From Fodinibacter luteus (GTDB lineage: Bacteria; Actinomycetota; Actinomycetes; Actinomycetales; Dermatophilaceae), in assembly GCF_039541575.1 (NCBI RefSeq), contig NZ_BAABGM010000003.1, positions 310,001 to 374,000 on the forward strand: a DNA stretch of 64,000 nt. The letters are read 5' to 3'. Both the position numbers and the translations under genes were made by a program. Positions 25,209-35,142 of this stretch are shown one piece after another. A model generated the notes under the pieces. It saw only the letters and a list, made by a program, of their open reading frames with translations, was not told where the DNA came from and ran no database searches. Position 1 is the stretch's first letter. The number at the start of each line of letters is the position of its first letter.

Positions 25209-25931
25209 ATGACGGCGCAGAAGCGCGACGAGCCGGTCGGGGTCATCGGTGGCCTCGGCCCCGCCGCCACGGTGCACTTCCTCGCGCGCGTCGTGCAGCT
25301 CACCGACGCCCACCGCGACCAGGACCACGTCGACCTCATCGTCTGGCAGCACGGCAGCATCCCCGACCGCACGGCCTTCCTCCTCGGTCGCGGAGAGAGC
25401 CCGGGACCAGTGCTCGTGGCCGATGCCGTGGCGCTCGAGCGGGCCGGGGCCCGCTTCGTCGCCATCCCGTGCAACACCGCCGTCGTGTGGATCGAGGAGA
25501 TGCGCGCCGCGGTCTCGATCGAGGTGCTCGACACCGTCGCCGAGTCGGTGGATGCCGCGCGCGCGGCGGTCCCCGGGCTGCGCCGGCTCGGGGTGCTCGC
25601 CACCGACGGCACGCTGCTCGCCGGCACGTATGCGGCCGCGGCCGGAGCCGCCGGCCTCGAGCTCGTCGTGCCGGACGAGGAGGCGCAGCGCGAGGTCATG
25701 TCGATCATCTACGAGGGCGTCAAGGCGGGGATGCCGGTGCCCCGCAGCCGGTTCGACGCCGCCGTCGAGCACCTCAGGGGACGAGGCGCCGAGGCGGTCG
25801 TCCTCGGATGCACCGAGCTCTCGGTGCTCCACGAGGAACTCGGCGTCGACGACCCGAGCATCGTCGACTCGATCGACGCGCTGGCCCGGCGGGTCGTCCG
25901 GCGCGCCGGCGCCCCGCTGCGGGCCTCCTGA
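25209..25931 (+). CDS. aspartate/glutamate racemase family protein
   Basis: 240 residues. PLP-independent racemase fold with both catalytic cysteines: IPCNTAVVW (Cys88) and LGCTELSVL (Cys201); GVIGGLGPAATVHFL start as in aspartate racemases. The His after PCNTA is Val here. It forms a two-gene unit with the ATP-grasp ligase, so it most likely makes D-Asp for the cell-wall bridge. ATG 25209 has no strong ribosome site and probably relies on coupling. Confidence 0.85.
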   Translation: MTAQKRDEPVGVIGGLGPAATVHFLARVVQLTDAHRDQDHVDLIVWQHGSIPDRTAFLLGRGESPGPVLVADAVALERAGARFVAIPCNTAVVWIEEMRAAVSIEVLDTVAESVDAARAAVPGLRRLGVLATDGTLLAGTYAAAAGAAGLELVVPDEEAQREVMSIIYEGVKAGMPVPRSRFDAAVEHLRGRGAEAVVLGCTELSVLHEELGVDDPSIVDSIDALARRVVRRAGAPLRAS

Positions 25932-26143
25932 ACCGGGATGCTCGTCGACGCGGGCGACCATCTGGGCGGTCGTCGTCCTCGTCATCGGCGCCCTGCTCGT
26001 CGGCAAGGGCGTCGAGGGGCTCTGACCGGGCGGTGTGGCCTCGCCCTCAGGCCTGTCGCGGCGGGCGGTCGGGGTGGGAGTCTGGGGGATGCCGCGGGGC
26101 CGGCGTGGGCCGCGCCCGCCGGCTCGCTCGCGGAGGGCAGGAG

Positions 26144-26467
26144 ATGAGGATGTCGACCGATCGACCACCGAGGACCAACCGCGTCGTCCCCGTGCTCGCC
26201 GTCGTCGTGGCGGTGCTCGCCCTGAGCGCCTGCGCGGCCGGGCCCAACCCCGCCCTGGACACCGGACCCGACCCTGCGGGGTTCTGGCTCGGGCTGTGGC
26301 ACGGGTTCATCTCCCCGGTGACCTTCATCGTGTCCCTGTTCACCGACGACGTGTCGATCTACGAGGTCCAGAACAGCGGCAACTGGTACGACTTCGGCTT
26401 CATGATCGGTGTCAGTGCCTTCTTCGGCGGTGGCGGGGGAGGGGGAGCCGCCGCCCGTCGTCGCTAG
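26144..26467 (+). CDS. small membrane lipoprotein
   Basis: 107 residues. Basic N-terminus, hydrophobic stretch VVPVLAVVVAVLALSACAAG with an LSAC lipobox (Cys about residue 32), then GFWLGLWHGFISPVTFIVSLF and YDFGFMIGVSAFFGG, and a Gly7 run before RRR. I recognise the family of small envelope proteins (GLWHG ... FISLF ... YEV ... GNWYDFGF), role unknown. GGAGGG (26132-26137) precedes ATG 26144; ATG 26150 is an alternative. The 118 bp upstream shows no other gene. Confidence 0.7.
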   Translation: MRMSTDRPPRTNRVVPVLAVVVAVLALSACAAGPNPALDTGPDPAGFWLGLWHGFISPVTFIVSLFTDDVSIYEVQNSGNWYDFGFMIGVSAFFGGGGGGGAAARRR

Positions 26468-26551
26468 TCTGATCCGGTCGGGCGGGCTGCGACCCGGCCG
26501 GGCGACGTGGCCGCGAGGGCGGCCCCGCCCGCGGACGGAGGGACGGCATCC

Positions 26552-28936
<2,385 letters not shown>

Positions 28937-28954
28937 GGGATGACGGGTGCGCCC

Positions 28955-29041
28955 CCGGACAGGCAGTGCGTCAGTGCCGCGGCGCGGGTCGTGCGTCCGC
29001 CCGGCTCGTCCGGGGGGTGCTCGGGTGCACTGCCTGTCCGG
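28955..29041. repeat. 15-bp inverted repeat element, GCAGTG hairpin family copy A
   Basis: CCGGACAGGCAGTGC (28955-28969) and GCACTGCCTGTCCGG (29027-29041) are perfect inverted copies with a 57-nt GC-rich centre, between the convergent uvrA-like and RibD-C genes. The core ACAGGCAGTG ... CACTGCCTGT recurs at 50.0 and 51.1 kb. It may also serve as a terminator. Confidence 0.75.
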
Positions 29042-29089
29042 CGGTTCACCCGAGGGCGCGGCACGGCATCCGCGCGTGGGGCCCGACGG

Positions 29090-29782
29090 TCAGCCGGGGC
29101 TTGCCGTGCGATGGCGCACCCAGACGAGGCCGCCCTCGAGGGCCTCGGCGGCTACGAGGGTGAGGGCCCTGGGGGTCGCGGGGGCGCCCCCGAACCAGGG
29201 GCGCCGGCCGGTGGCGGGCGCGATGGCGGGGTGCACGAGGAGGCTGACCTCGTCGACGAGGCCCGCCTCGAGCAGTGCGCCGTTGAGCGCGCCGCCGCTG
29301 TCGACCCGCACGACACCGGCGCCGTGGTGCTCGCCGAGCTCGAGCAGCATGGCCGCGAGGTCGACCCGGTCGCTGCCCTTGACGACCTCTGGGAAGCCGT
29401 GGGAGCGCGGCGGCGTGGAGGCGCTGTGCACGGCGACGACGCGTGACCAGCAACCGGCGTCGAGCAGGGCCTGCCACGCGCTGACCCGGCCCCGGCCGTC
29501 GACCACCGCGAGCGTGCATCCGCCGGATGCCGGGCCGGGCCGGTCCGCCGCCAGGAGCACTTGCTCCTGCGCCAGGATCGTGTCGGCCCCGGCCAGGGTG
29601 ACGTCCTCGTGCCACGTCGCGGCCAGCTCGTAGAAGCGCGCGACGTCGGCCTGGAAGCCCGAGGTCGACCCGTCGAGGGACACAGCGACGTGGATGACGA
29701 CGTACGGCCGGGTCGAGGTGGTGGTCTCGGTGGCGCTCCCCACGACCGGCCCGCTACTCCCTGGTCCCTGGGTGGCACGCAC
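29090..29782 (-). CDS. dihydrofolate reductase / RibD C-terminal domain protein
   Basis: 230 residues. RibD-C/DHFR-like fold: PYVVIHVAVSLDGSTSGF near the start, TLAGADTILAQEQVLL, VVRVDSGGALNGALLEAGLVDEVSLLVHP (the RibD-C NADPH-binding loop and following strand). Stand-alone members are putative pyrimidine or folate reductases of unknown substrate. Start uncertain: GTG 29782 gives a 25-residue leader before the fold; an in-frame GTG at 29743 is possible. The upstream side is a tandemly duplicated 66-bp block, so promoter and start may have been reshaped. Confidence 0.75.
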   Translation of the reverse strand: MRATQGPGSSGPVVGSATETTTSTRPYVVIHVAVSLDGSTSGFQADVARFYELAATWHEDVTLAGADTILAQEQVLLAADRPGPASGGCTLAVVDGRGRVSAWQALLDAGCWSRVVAVHSASTPPRSHGFPEVVKGSDRVDLAAMLLELGEHHGAGVVRVDSGGALNGALLEAGLVDEVSLLVHPAIAPATGRRPWFGGAPATPRALTLVAAEALEGGLVWVRHRTASPG

Positions 29783-29917
29783 GGTCGGGGACGTCAGCGT
29801 CGGGCGCGGCGACCGGCATCCGCGCGGGTCACCGCCTCGCGCAGCCGGGCGCGGTCGGGGACGTCAGCGTCGGGCGCGGCGACCGGCATCTGCGTGGGTC
29901 ACCGCCTCGCGCAGCCG
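29782..29917. repeat. tandem duplication of 66 bp (70-bp offset)
   Basis: 29782-29847 and 29852-29917 differ at two positions only (29821 and 29825). The right copy holds the last codons and stop of the next minus-strand gene; the left copy is a non-coding relic that includes a second TCA at the matching place. Confidence 0.9.
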
Positions 29918-30760
29918 CTCGACGGTCTCGGCCGCTGCAGCCTCGTCGTGGGCAGCCTGCTCGCCGCCCCGGGCAGCGGCCTCCTCCGTGGCGACGGCGG
30001 CCGCGATCCGGCCCTCGAGGTCTCGCAGGGTGCGCAGGACCTCGTCGCGCTCGGACTCCAGGCCTTCCCGCAGGCGGCCGGCCTGCGCGACCTGTTCCAC
30101 GGCTGACTGCGCCACCTCGCGTGCCGCGCGCAGGGCCGACTCGGCATCCTCGAGCGCCTGACGCGCGGCGGCCAGGCGACGATCGTGCGCGGGGTCCGGC
30201 GTGCCGTCGTCGACCGACCTTCGGCTCGGGGGGCCGGACGGTGGCTCGGGCGATGCGGGGGGCAGGGCGACGACCCGCGCCAGGTCGACCGGCTCGATCC
30301 CGCTCGCGCTGAAGGTGTCGACGAGCCGACCGGTGGCCAGGGCCGCGCCCGCTGCGGCGTCGACCATCGCGGACCGCAGGGTCTCCTCGACGTCGGCCGC
30401 GACCTGCGCGCTCACCCTCCGGCCGCCCTGCCGACCGAGCGCCACGGCCTGCTCCGCCACGGTCCGGGTGAGCGCCCGGCGCTGCCGGTCCAGGTCCCGC
30501 AGCTCGGCCGCGCCGAGGGTTCCCTGGGCCGCCCGCAGGCGCGTGCCGAGCTCGAGGACCCCTTCGAGCTCGTCGGCGTGCCGGCGGACCAGCTCGTTGA
30601 GGAGCCACGCCCCGGTGGTCGGCTTGCGCAGCGACTGGACCGCGTCGGCGAGCTCGGCGTCCCCCGCGGCCCTCGCCTCCTTGGCCCGGGTGTTGCGGGC
30701 AGCCGTGAACGCCTCCGGAGCGAGCCCGTACAGCTCGTCGGCGACGTCCTCGAGACCCAT
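29864..30760 (-). CDS. conserved protein with C-terminal coiled coil, unknown function
   Basis: 298 residues. N-terminal helical domain MGLEDVADELYGLAPEAFTAARNTRAKEARAAGD, then SLRKPTTGAWLLNELVRRHADEL; the last ~100 residues are Ala/Glu/Arg-rich heptads (likely coiled coil). I recognise the N-terminal pattern as a family of actinobacterial hypothetical proteins; no function known. No Shine-Dalgarno before ATG 30760. The final 18 codons lie in a duplicated block, so the C-terminus may differ between strains only beyond the stop. Confidence 0.7.
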   Translation of the reverse strand: MGLEDVADELYGLAPEAFTAARNTRAKEARAAGDAELADAVQSLRKPTTGAWLLNELVRRHADELEGVLELGTRLRAAQGTLGAAELRDLDRQRRALTRTVAEQAVALGRQGGRRVSAQVAADVEETLRSAMVDAAAGAALATGRLVDTFSASGIEPVDLARVVALPPASPEPPSGPPSRRSVDDGTPDPAHDRRLAAARQALEDAESALRAAREVAQSAVEQVAQAGRLREGLESERDEVLRTLRDLEGRIAAAVATEEAAARGGEQAAHDEAAAAETVERLREAVTHADAGRRARR

Positions 30761-30870
30761 CCGACGATCGTGCCACGTGGCGGGCTGGCCTCGGCGGGAT
30801 GCCACCCGCGCCCGCACGGGGGCGGCCCGTCGCGGCGTCGGAGCATCGCGGCGGACCGCGCAGCGGAGGG

Positions 30871-31359
30871 TCAGACGGGGATGCGGAGGATCTGGCCCGG
30901 CCGGATCCTGTTCGGGTCCCTCAGCCCGCTGGCCAGCGCCGCGTTGCGCACCGTCGCGACCGCCGAGCCACCGCCCACCTCCCGGATGATCGCGCTGAGG
31001 GTGTCACCGCGCTTGACCTGGTAGGGGATGTACCCGGTCGCGCCGGGGATGACGATGACGTCGACCCGGGTGGGTTCCGGGCCGTGGCCCTCTCCCTCGT
31101 CGGCGCCCGAGTCGCCCGCGAGCTCGAAGACGGCCGGCCCGGGGTCGACGCCGCCGGCCACCGGGGCCTCGGTGACGAAGGCCTGCATCGTCCCCATCGA
31201 CCCGGCGGTGAAGAAGCCGTCTGCGAGGACGTGCCCGCCGCGGACCAGCCGCCACACGTACGTCGCCTCGAAGGCGGTGCCCAGGGCGGCGATCGGCAGG
31301 GTGTCGCCGACGATGTCACCGGCGGCGGGCTGGCGAACCGAGATCCCGTAGATGTCCAT
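30871..31359 (-). CDS. LysM protein with N-terminal immunoglobulin-like (Gmad2-type) domain
   Basis: 162 residues. Residues 1-105 look like a Gmad2-type beta-sandwich (ISVRQPAAGDIVGDTLPIAALGTAFEATYVWRL ... GFFTAGSMGTMQAFV); residues 110-162 form a LysM domain (YQVKRGDTLSAIIREVGGGS ... RDPNRIRPGQILRIPV). No signal peptide is visible, which is odd for a cell-wall-binding module. ATG 31359 follows TACGGT by 6 nt, so it is probably leaderless; GTG 31362 is the alternative. Next to an M23 peptidase gene on the same strand. Confidence 0.8.
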   Translation of the reverse strand: MDIYGISVRQPAAGDIVGDTLPIAALGTAFEATYVWRLVRGGHVLADGFFTAGSMGTMQAFVTEAPVAGGVDPGPAVFELAGDSGADEGEGHGPEPTRVDVIVIPGATGYIPYQVKRGDTLSAIIREVGGGSAVATVRNAALASGLRDPNRIRPGQILRIPV

Positions 31360-31426
31360 CACCCCACCGTAGGCTCACCCCGCCGCGCCGCAACTCGGGC
31401 GGGACCCGCCGGAGGCGGCGCTGCGC

Positions 31427-32044
31427 CTACGGCACGTCGATGACCTCGCCGTTGCGCGGGAGGCGGCCACCGAAGGTGACGGGGACGGCGCAGGCGTGCA
31501 GCAGGTCGACCCGGTCGACGGCCTGGAGGTGGACGTGCGGCTCGGTGCTGTTGCCCGAGTTGCCGCACCGCCCGAGCGGCTGTCCCCGGCGGACCCTCTC
31601 GCCCGGCTGCACCTCGACGGTGCCGCGCTGCAGGTGGCACACGGCGACCACCGGACCCTCACCGGTGTCGATCAGGACGTGGTTGCCGGCCAGCCCGACC
31701 CACCCGGCCGCGGCACGGCGGCGCTGGGTCAGGGCGTACCCGACCGAGGGCAACCCCCGGAACGCCCGGTGGTCCGGTTGGTCCCCTGCGGTGGCGACGA
31801 CCACGCCGTCCACCGGGGCCAGGACGGGGCGTCCGAACCCGGGGAAGTGCTCGGGTGGTTCGGGGCGCAGCAGCGCGCCGAGAGTGACCGGTGCCGAGCG
31901 GCCTGCCTCGTCGACGGGGACGAAGTCGATGGCGAAGGAGCTCGCGAAGAGGGTCGTGCCGTGGCTGGGCACCCGGTTCGCGGGGCTGTTGAGGGTGAGC
32001 CAGCGGCCCCGGAACGGGAAGGCGAGCTCCAGTGTCGGCACCAT
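31427..32044 (-). CDS. M23-family (LytM-type) metallopeptidase
   Basis: 205 residues. LytM motifs: SHGTTLFASSFAIDF (first His and Asp), PVLAPVDGVVVATAGD, GNHVLIDTGEGPVVAVCHLQRG, and EPHVHLQAVD (HxH). This is the zinc endopeptidase set. No signal sequence precedes it (MVPTLELAFPFRGRW), so either it is exported another way or acts inside. ATG 32044 has GGAGGTG 7 nt upstream. It ends 68 bp before the LysM gene, likely one unit. Confidence 0.8.
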   Translation of the reverse strand: MVPTLELAFPFRGRWLTLNSPANRVPSHGTTLFASSFAIDFVPVDEAGRSAPVTLGALLRPEPPEHFPGFGRPVLAPVDGVVVATAGDQPDHRAFRGLPSVGYALTQRRRAAAGWVGLAGNHVLIDTGEGPVVAVCHLQRGTVEVQPGERVRRGQPLGRCGNSGNSTEPHVHLQAVDRVDLLHACAVPVTFGGRLPRNGEVIDVP

Positions 32045-32197
32045 CGGGACGCACCTCCTCTCCGCGACGCCTGCTCCGCACCTCGCTCCCATCCTGCCGT
32101 TCGCAAGGAATTTCCGTCCTCCTGCATCCGAACCTGCCGGACCCGAGGAAGAGGGGGCAGCGGGTGAACGAGCACCCACCAACAGAAGGGATGTCCC

Positions 32198-32413
32198 ATG
32201 AAGCGCATCTTCGCCGCCGGTTCCATCGCCGCTCTCGCCATGGTCGGCTTCTCCGCCACCGCCAGTGCTGCGCCCGCCGAGGCCGCGTGCTTCGGTCAGG
32301 TGCACAAGCTCGTCAACAGCGGCGGCGTCGAGGGGATCGACAACGTCGGGCAGCTCGTCAAGGCCGCCGGCGGTGGCCAGGCCAAGAACGACACGGCCAG
32401 GACGTTCTGCTGA
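32198..32413 (+). CDS. small secreted peptide
   Basis: 71 residues: signal peptide MKRIFAAGSIAALAMVGFSATASAAPAEA with an ASA-A cleavage site near residue 24, then a mature part of about 47 residues containing two cysteines (ACFGQ and the final C), compatible with one disulphide that closes the peptide at its C-terminus. ATG 32198 has GAAGGGA 6-7 nt upstream. A 13-bp terminator hairpin follows. Function unknown. Confidence 0.75.
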   Translation: MKRIFAAGSIAALAMVGFSATASAAPAEAACFGQVHKLVNSGGVEGIDNVGQLVKAAGGGQAKNDTARTFC

Positions 32414-32441
32414 CGACAGGTCCACTCTCCACAGCACCGGC

Positions 32442-32470
32442 GGCGGCTCGGACCTCGGGTCCGAGCCGCC
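32442..32470 (+). terminator. strong terminator of the small secreted peptide gene
   Basis: GGCGGCTCGGACC (32442-32454), 3-nt loop TCG, GGTCCGAGCCGCC (32458-32470): perfect 13-bp stem. Confidence 0.9.
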
Positions 32471-32537
32471 CTGCCGTGCCTTCGGGGACACGCCGGGGGT
32501 CCGACCCACGCCTCGGCGGGGGAGAGGTGACGTCCTC

Positions 32538-33350
32538 CTAGACGTCCACCGCAGTCACCGGCGTGAGCAGCTGTCGGGTGACCAGGCCGACCATCGAGGC
32601 GCGTGAGTCCAGGTACGCGGCATACGCGTCGTCGCGGCCCTGGAGGGCCCACTGGACCGTGGCGCTGAGCCAGGCGGCGTCGCGGGCCCCTTCGATGCTC
32701 CAGCCGCCGACGACGTTGAGCACCGGTGAGGCCGCCCGGTCGACCTCGAGGGCGATCCCGGCGAGGTAGGACTCGCGCACCTCCTGCACGGCACCGGCGA
32801 GGATCGCGTTGACGGCGAGGAAGTCGGCGCGCACTCCGGGCGAGTCCGGCGTGCGACCGAGCTGTCGGCAGGTGCGCACGAGCGCCAGGCCGAGGTCGAA
32901 GTTGATGTGCGCGTTCATCCCGGCGAGTGCGAACTGCAGGCCAGCCGTGTGCGGCTGTGACCTCAGGGCGAACAAGGGCTGCCAGGCGCGGCTGCGGCTC
33001 TCGTCGCTCGCGCGGCAGGCGTCCAGGTAGAGGCCGGCGAAGACGCAGTCGAGGCGCTCCATGAACGCGGTGTCCTCGAAGGAACGTGCTGCCGCGGCTG
33101 CGCCGACGAGCTCGGTGACGTGCAGGTACATGCGGTGGAAGGCCGCGACCCCGTCATCGGCGGGCATCGTGGAGCCGAGGAGCCTCATCTCCTCGAGGAC
33201 CTGCCCGATCGAGGTGGGCTGGCCCGGAGGCGGGTCGACCCTGCTCAGGGTGCGCCGGCCGTTGAGGGCGGCGGTCACGGTGGTGACGGTTCCCGACGCC
33301 CGCGTCACGCCCCGGCGCACGGCGCGACCCAGGTCGCTGAGGAAGCCCAT
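32538..33350 (-). CDS. DUF5995 family protein
   Basis: 270 residues, helical. The family pattern is TSIGQVLEEMRLLGSTMPADDGVAAFHRMYLHVTELV, then QFALAGMNAHINFDLGLALV and a tail of short helices (ESYLAGIALEVDR). Found widely in actinobacteria, role unknown; the His/Asn residues in MNAHINFD could be functional. ATG 33350 has AAGGGG 8 nt upstream. No membrane segment. Confidence 0.8.
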   Translation of the reverse strand: MGFLSDLGRAVRRGVTRASGTVTTVTAALNGRRTLSRVDPPPGQPTSIGQVLEEMRLLGSTMPADDGVAAFHRMYLHVTELVGAAAAARSFEDTAFMERLDCVFAGLYLDACRASDESRSRAWQPLFALRSQPHTAGLQFALAGMNAHINFDLGLALVRTCRQLGRTPDSPGVRADFLAVNAILAGAVQEVRESYLAGIALEVDRAASPVLNVVGGWSIEGARDAAWLSATVQWALQGRDDAYAAYLDSRASMVGLVTRQLLTPVTAVDV

Positions 33351-33431
33351 GGCGTGACCCCTTTGCTCGTGGCTCGGACCGGTGCGGCCCACCTTAGGGG
33401 TCGCCCGGACCCGCGCACCGGGCCGGCACGC

Positions 33432-34265
33432 TCAGCCCGCCAGGAAGGCCAGGACCTCGGGGACGAACTCCTCGTGGTGCTGGAAGACGCCGCCGTGGCC
33501 TGAGTTCGGGTAGACGACCAGCCGGGCGTCGGGGAGGCGACGGGCCATGTCGGCCGAGTGCGCGCTGGCGACCATCAGGTCGCGGTCGCCGTTGGCGACC
33601 AGGACGGGAGCCTTGATGGTCGACAGGTCGTCGGGGGCGTGGAGCCCACCGGAGGTGATGGCACGCAGCTGGGCCAGGCCCGCTTGTCGCGAGATGGGGC
33701 GGTCGAGGTCATGGGTGCGTTCGGCAAGGCGGGCGAAGTACTCCCCGGCTGCCGTCCGCCCTTCGGCGTTGCGGGGGAAGAAGAGGAAATGCCGGGGGTC
33801 CTTGCGGGTCGCGAAGGCCTTGGCGTACGCACCGCCGACGATGAACGGCATCTTCCAGATGCCGCCGCCTCCGCGTGGGCCGGTACCGGCGAGCACCATC
33901 CGGCGGACGAGGTCGGGCGCTTGGAGTGCGACCATCTGGGCGACTGCTCCACCGAGCGAGAACCCGAACAGGTCCACCTGGTCGTGCCCCAGGGCACGGA
34001 TGAAGGTGATCGCGTCGGCGCCCATCTCCTCGAGGTCGTCGGGGACGCGGGAACCGGTCGAGCCGACGCCCCGGTTGTCGACCGCGATCACGTGGTGCCG
34101 TTGCGCGATGCCGTCGATGATGCGTGGGTCCCAGTCGTCCAGGACGGCGGTGAAGTGGTGCAGGAAGACCACTGGTACCCCCGTGGCCTGCCCCAGCTCG
34201 CGGTAGGCGAACGGGGTGCCGTCGATGGTGATGTTCTTGGTGGGCGTGTCTCGCCAGGTGTTCAT
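33432..34265 (-). CDS. alpha/beta hydrolase, island copy A
   Basis: 277 residues. Fold landmarks: VPVVFLHHF oxyanion region, NRGVGSTGS, nucleophile elbow GFSLGGAV (Ser about residue 101), acid in LVANGDRDLMV, His in YPNSGHGGVFQ. Close paralogue of the hydrolase at 39.1 kb (shared NRGVG, LVANGD, PNSGHG, HEEF ... LA). Last gene of the OYE-SDR-hydrolase unit: its ATG is 1 bp after the SDR stop, with GAGGAGC 6 nt upstream. Esterase, lactonase or dehalogenase possible; substrate unknown. The block lacks the GGATGCCG octamer. Confidence 0.9.
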   Translation of the reverse strand: MNTWRDTPTKNITIDGTPFAYRELGQATGVPVVFLHHFTAVLDDWDPRIIDGIAQRHHVIAVDNRGVGSTGSRVPDDLEEMGADAITFIRALGHDQVDLFGFSLGGAVAQMVALQAPDLVRRMVLAGTGPRGGGGIWKMPFIVGGAYAKAFATRKDPRHFLFFPRNAEGRTAAGEYFARLAERTHDLDRPISRQAGLAQLRAITSGGLHAPDDLSTIKAPVLVANGDRDLMVASAHSADMARRLPDARLVVYPNSGHGGVFQHHEEFVPEVLAFLAG

Positions 34266-34266
34266 G

Positions 34267-35142
34267 TCAGCTCCTCTCTGCGACGGTGGTGGTGCTGGGG
34301 ATCGGGCGGGCATCCAGGCGTGCGAGGACGTCGAGGACGCGACGGTCGGCGGCGAACCGGGCGTCCAGCCTCGGGCCGAGGAGGCCGCGCAACGTCGACA
34401 CCGGTCGCCACACGCGGGGGTGGATGACGCGAGCGGTGCGCCGTTCGAGGCCGTCGACGATCGCGGTGGCTGCCGAGGCCGGGGTGACGCGCTTGAGCAT
34501 GGGCTTGGGCAGGGTGGCGAGCAGCTCGAGCACCACCTGGTCGGCGTCGACCCCGCGCCTGATCATCGGTGTGTCGACCAGGGAGAAGTAGGCGGTCAGC
34601 ACCGACACGTCACGGTCGGCGAGCTCGACCCGCAGACCGCGACCCAACTGCTCGACAGCGGCCTTGCTCATGGCGTACGGGATGGTTCCCATCCCGTTGA
34701 CGAACGCGAACACCGAGCTGATCAGGACGATCTGGCCCCGGCTCTCGATGACCTCGTCCACGGCTGCGGCAACCGTGTTGACGACACCCAGGACGTTGAC
34801 GGCCAGGGTCCTCTCGACATCGGCGGCCGGTGTGGTGCGCAGGGTCGCCGCCTTGGCGAGCAGGCCGGCGTTGGCCATCACGACGTCCACGCGCCCGAAG
34901 CGCTCGAGGGCCTGCGCGACGACCCGGTCGAGCGAGGCCCTGTCCTTCACGTCGGCGACGCACCCGAGGGCCCGGTCGGCGTGCAGGGCTGCGGAGCGTT
35001 GCGGGGTGCCCGGGTCGATGTCGGCGACGACGACCCGAGCGCCGCGGCGCAGCAGCTCGGCCCCGGTGGCGGCCCCGATGCCGCCGTTGCCCCCGGTGAT
35101 CAGCACGACCTTGTCGAGCAGGTCGTAGCAGGTGGGCGCCAT
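34267..35142 (-). CDS. short-chain dehydrogenase/reductase
   Basis: 291 residues. Classical SDR: VVLITGGNGGIGAATGAELLRRG (TGxxxGIG, 13-35), VADIDPG (NAD-type Asp), NAGLLAKAA, catalytic Ser in LISSVFAF, YxxxK in PYAMSKAAVEQLG. A ~50-residue C-terminal extension resembles that of fungal/actinobacterial SDRs acting on lipids. Start ATG 35142 shares a base with the OYE stop (TGATG), so translation is coupled; the hydrolase follows directly. Confidence 0.92.
   Translation of the reverse strand: MAPTCYDLLDKVVLITGGNGGIGAATGAELLRRGARVVVADIDPGTPQRSAALHADRALGCVADVKDRASLDRVVAQALERFGRVDVVMANAGLLAKAATLRTTPAADVERTLAVNVLGVVNTVAAAVDEVIESRGQIVLISSVFAFVNGMGTIPYAMSKAAVEQLGRGLRVELADRDVSVLTAYFSLVDTPMIRRGVDADQVVLELLATLPKPMLKRVTPASAATAIVDGLERRTARVIHPRVWRPVSTLRGLLGPRLDARFAADRRVLDVLARLDARPIPSTTTVAERS

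Noticed and set aside
25960..26025. Possible micro-ORF with a single membrane segment (IWAVVVLVIGALLVGKG) after the racemase gene
   Set aside because: No ATG, GTG or TTG in frame upstream before the racemase coding sequence; probably chance or a remnant.
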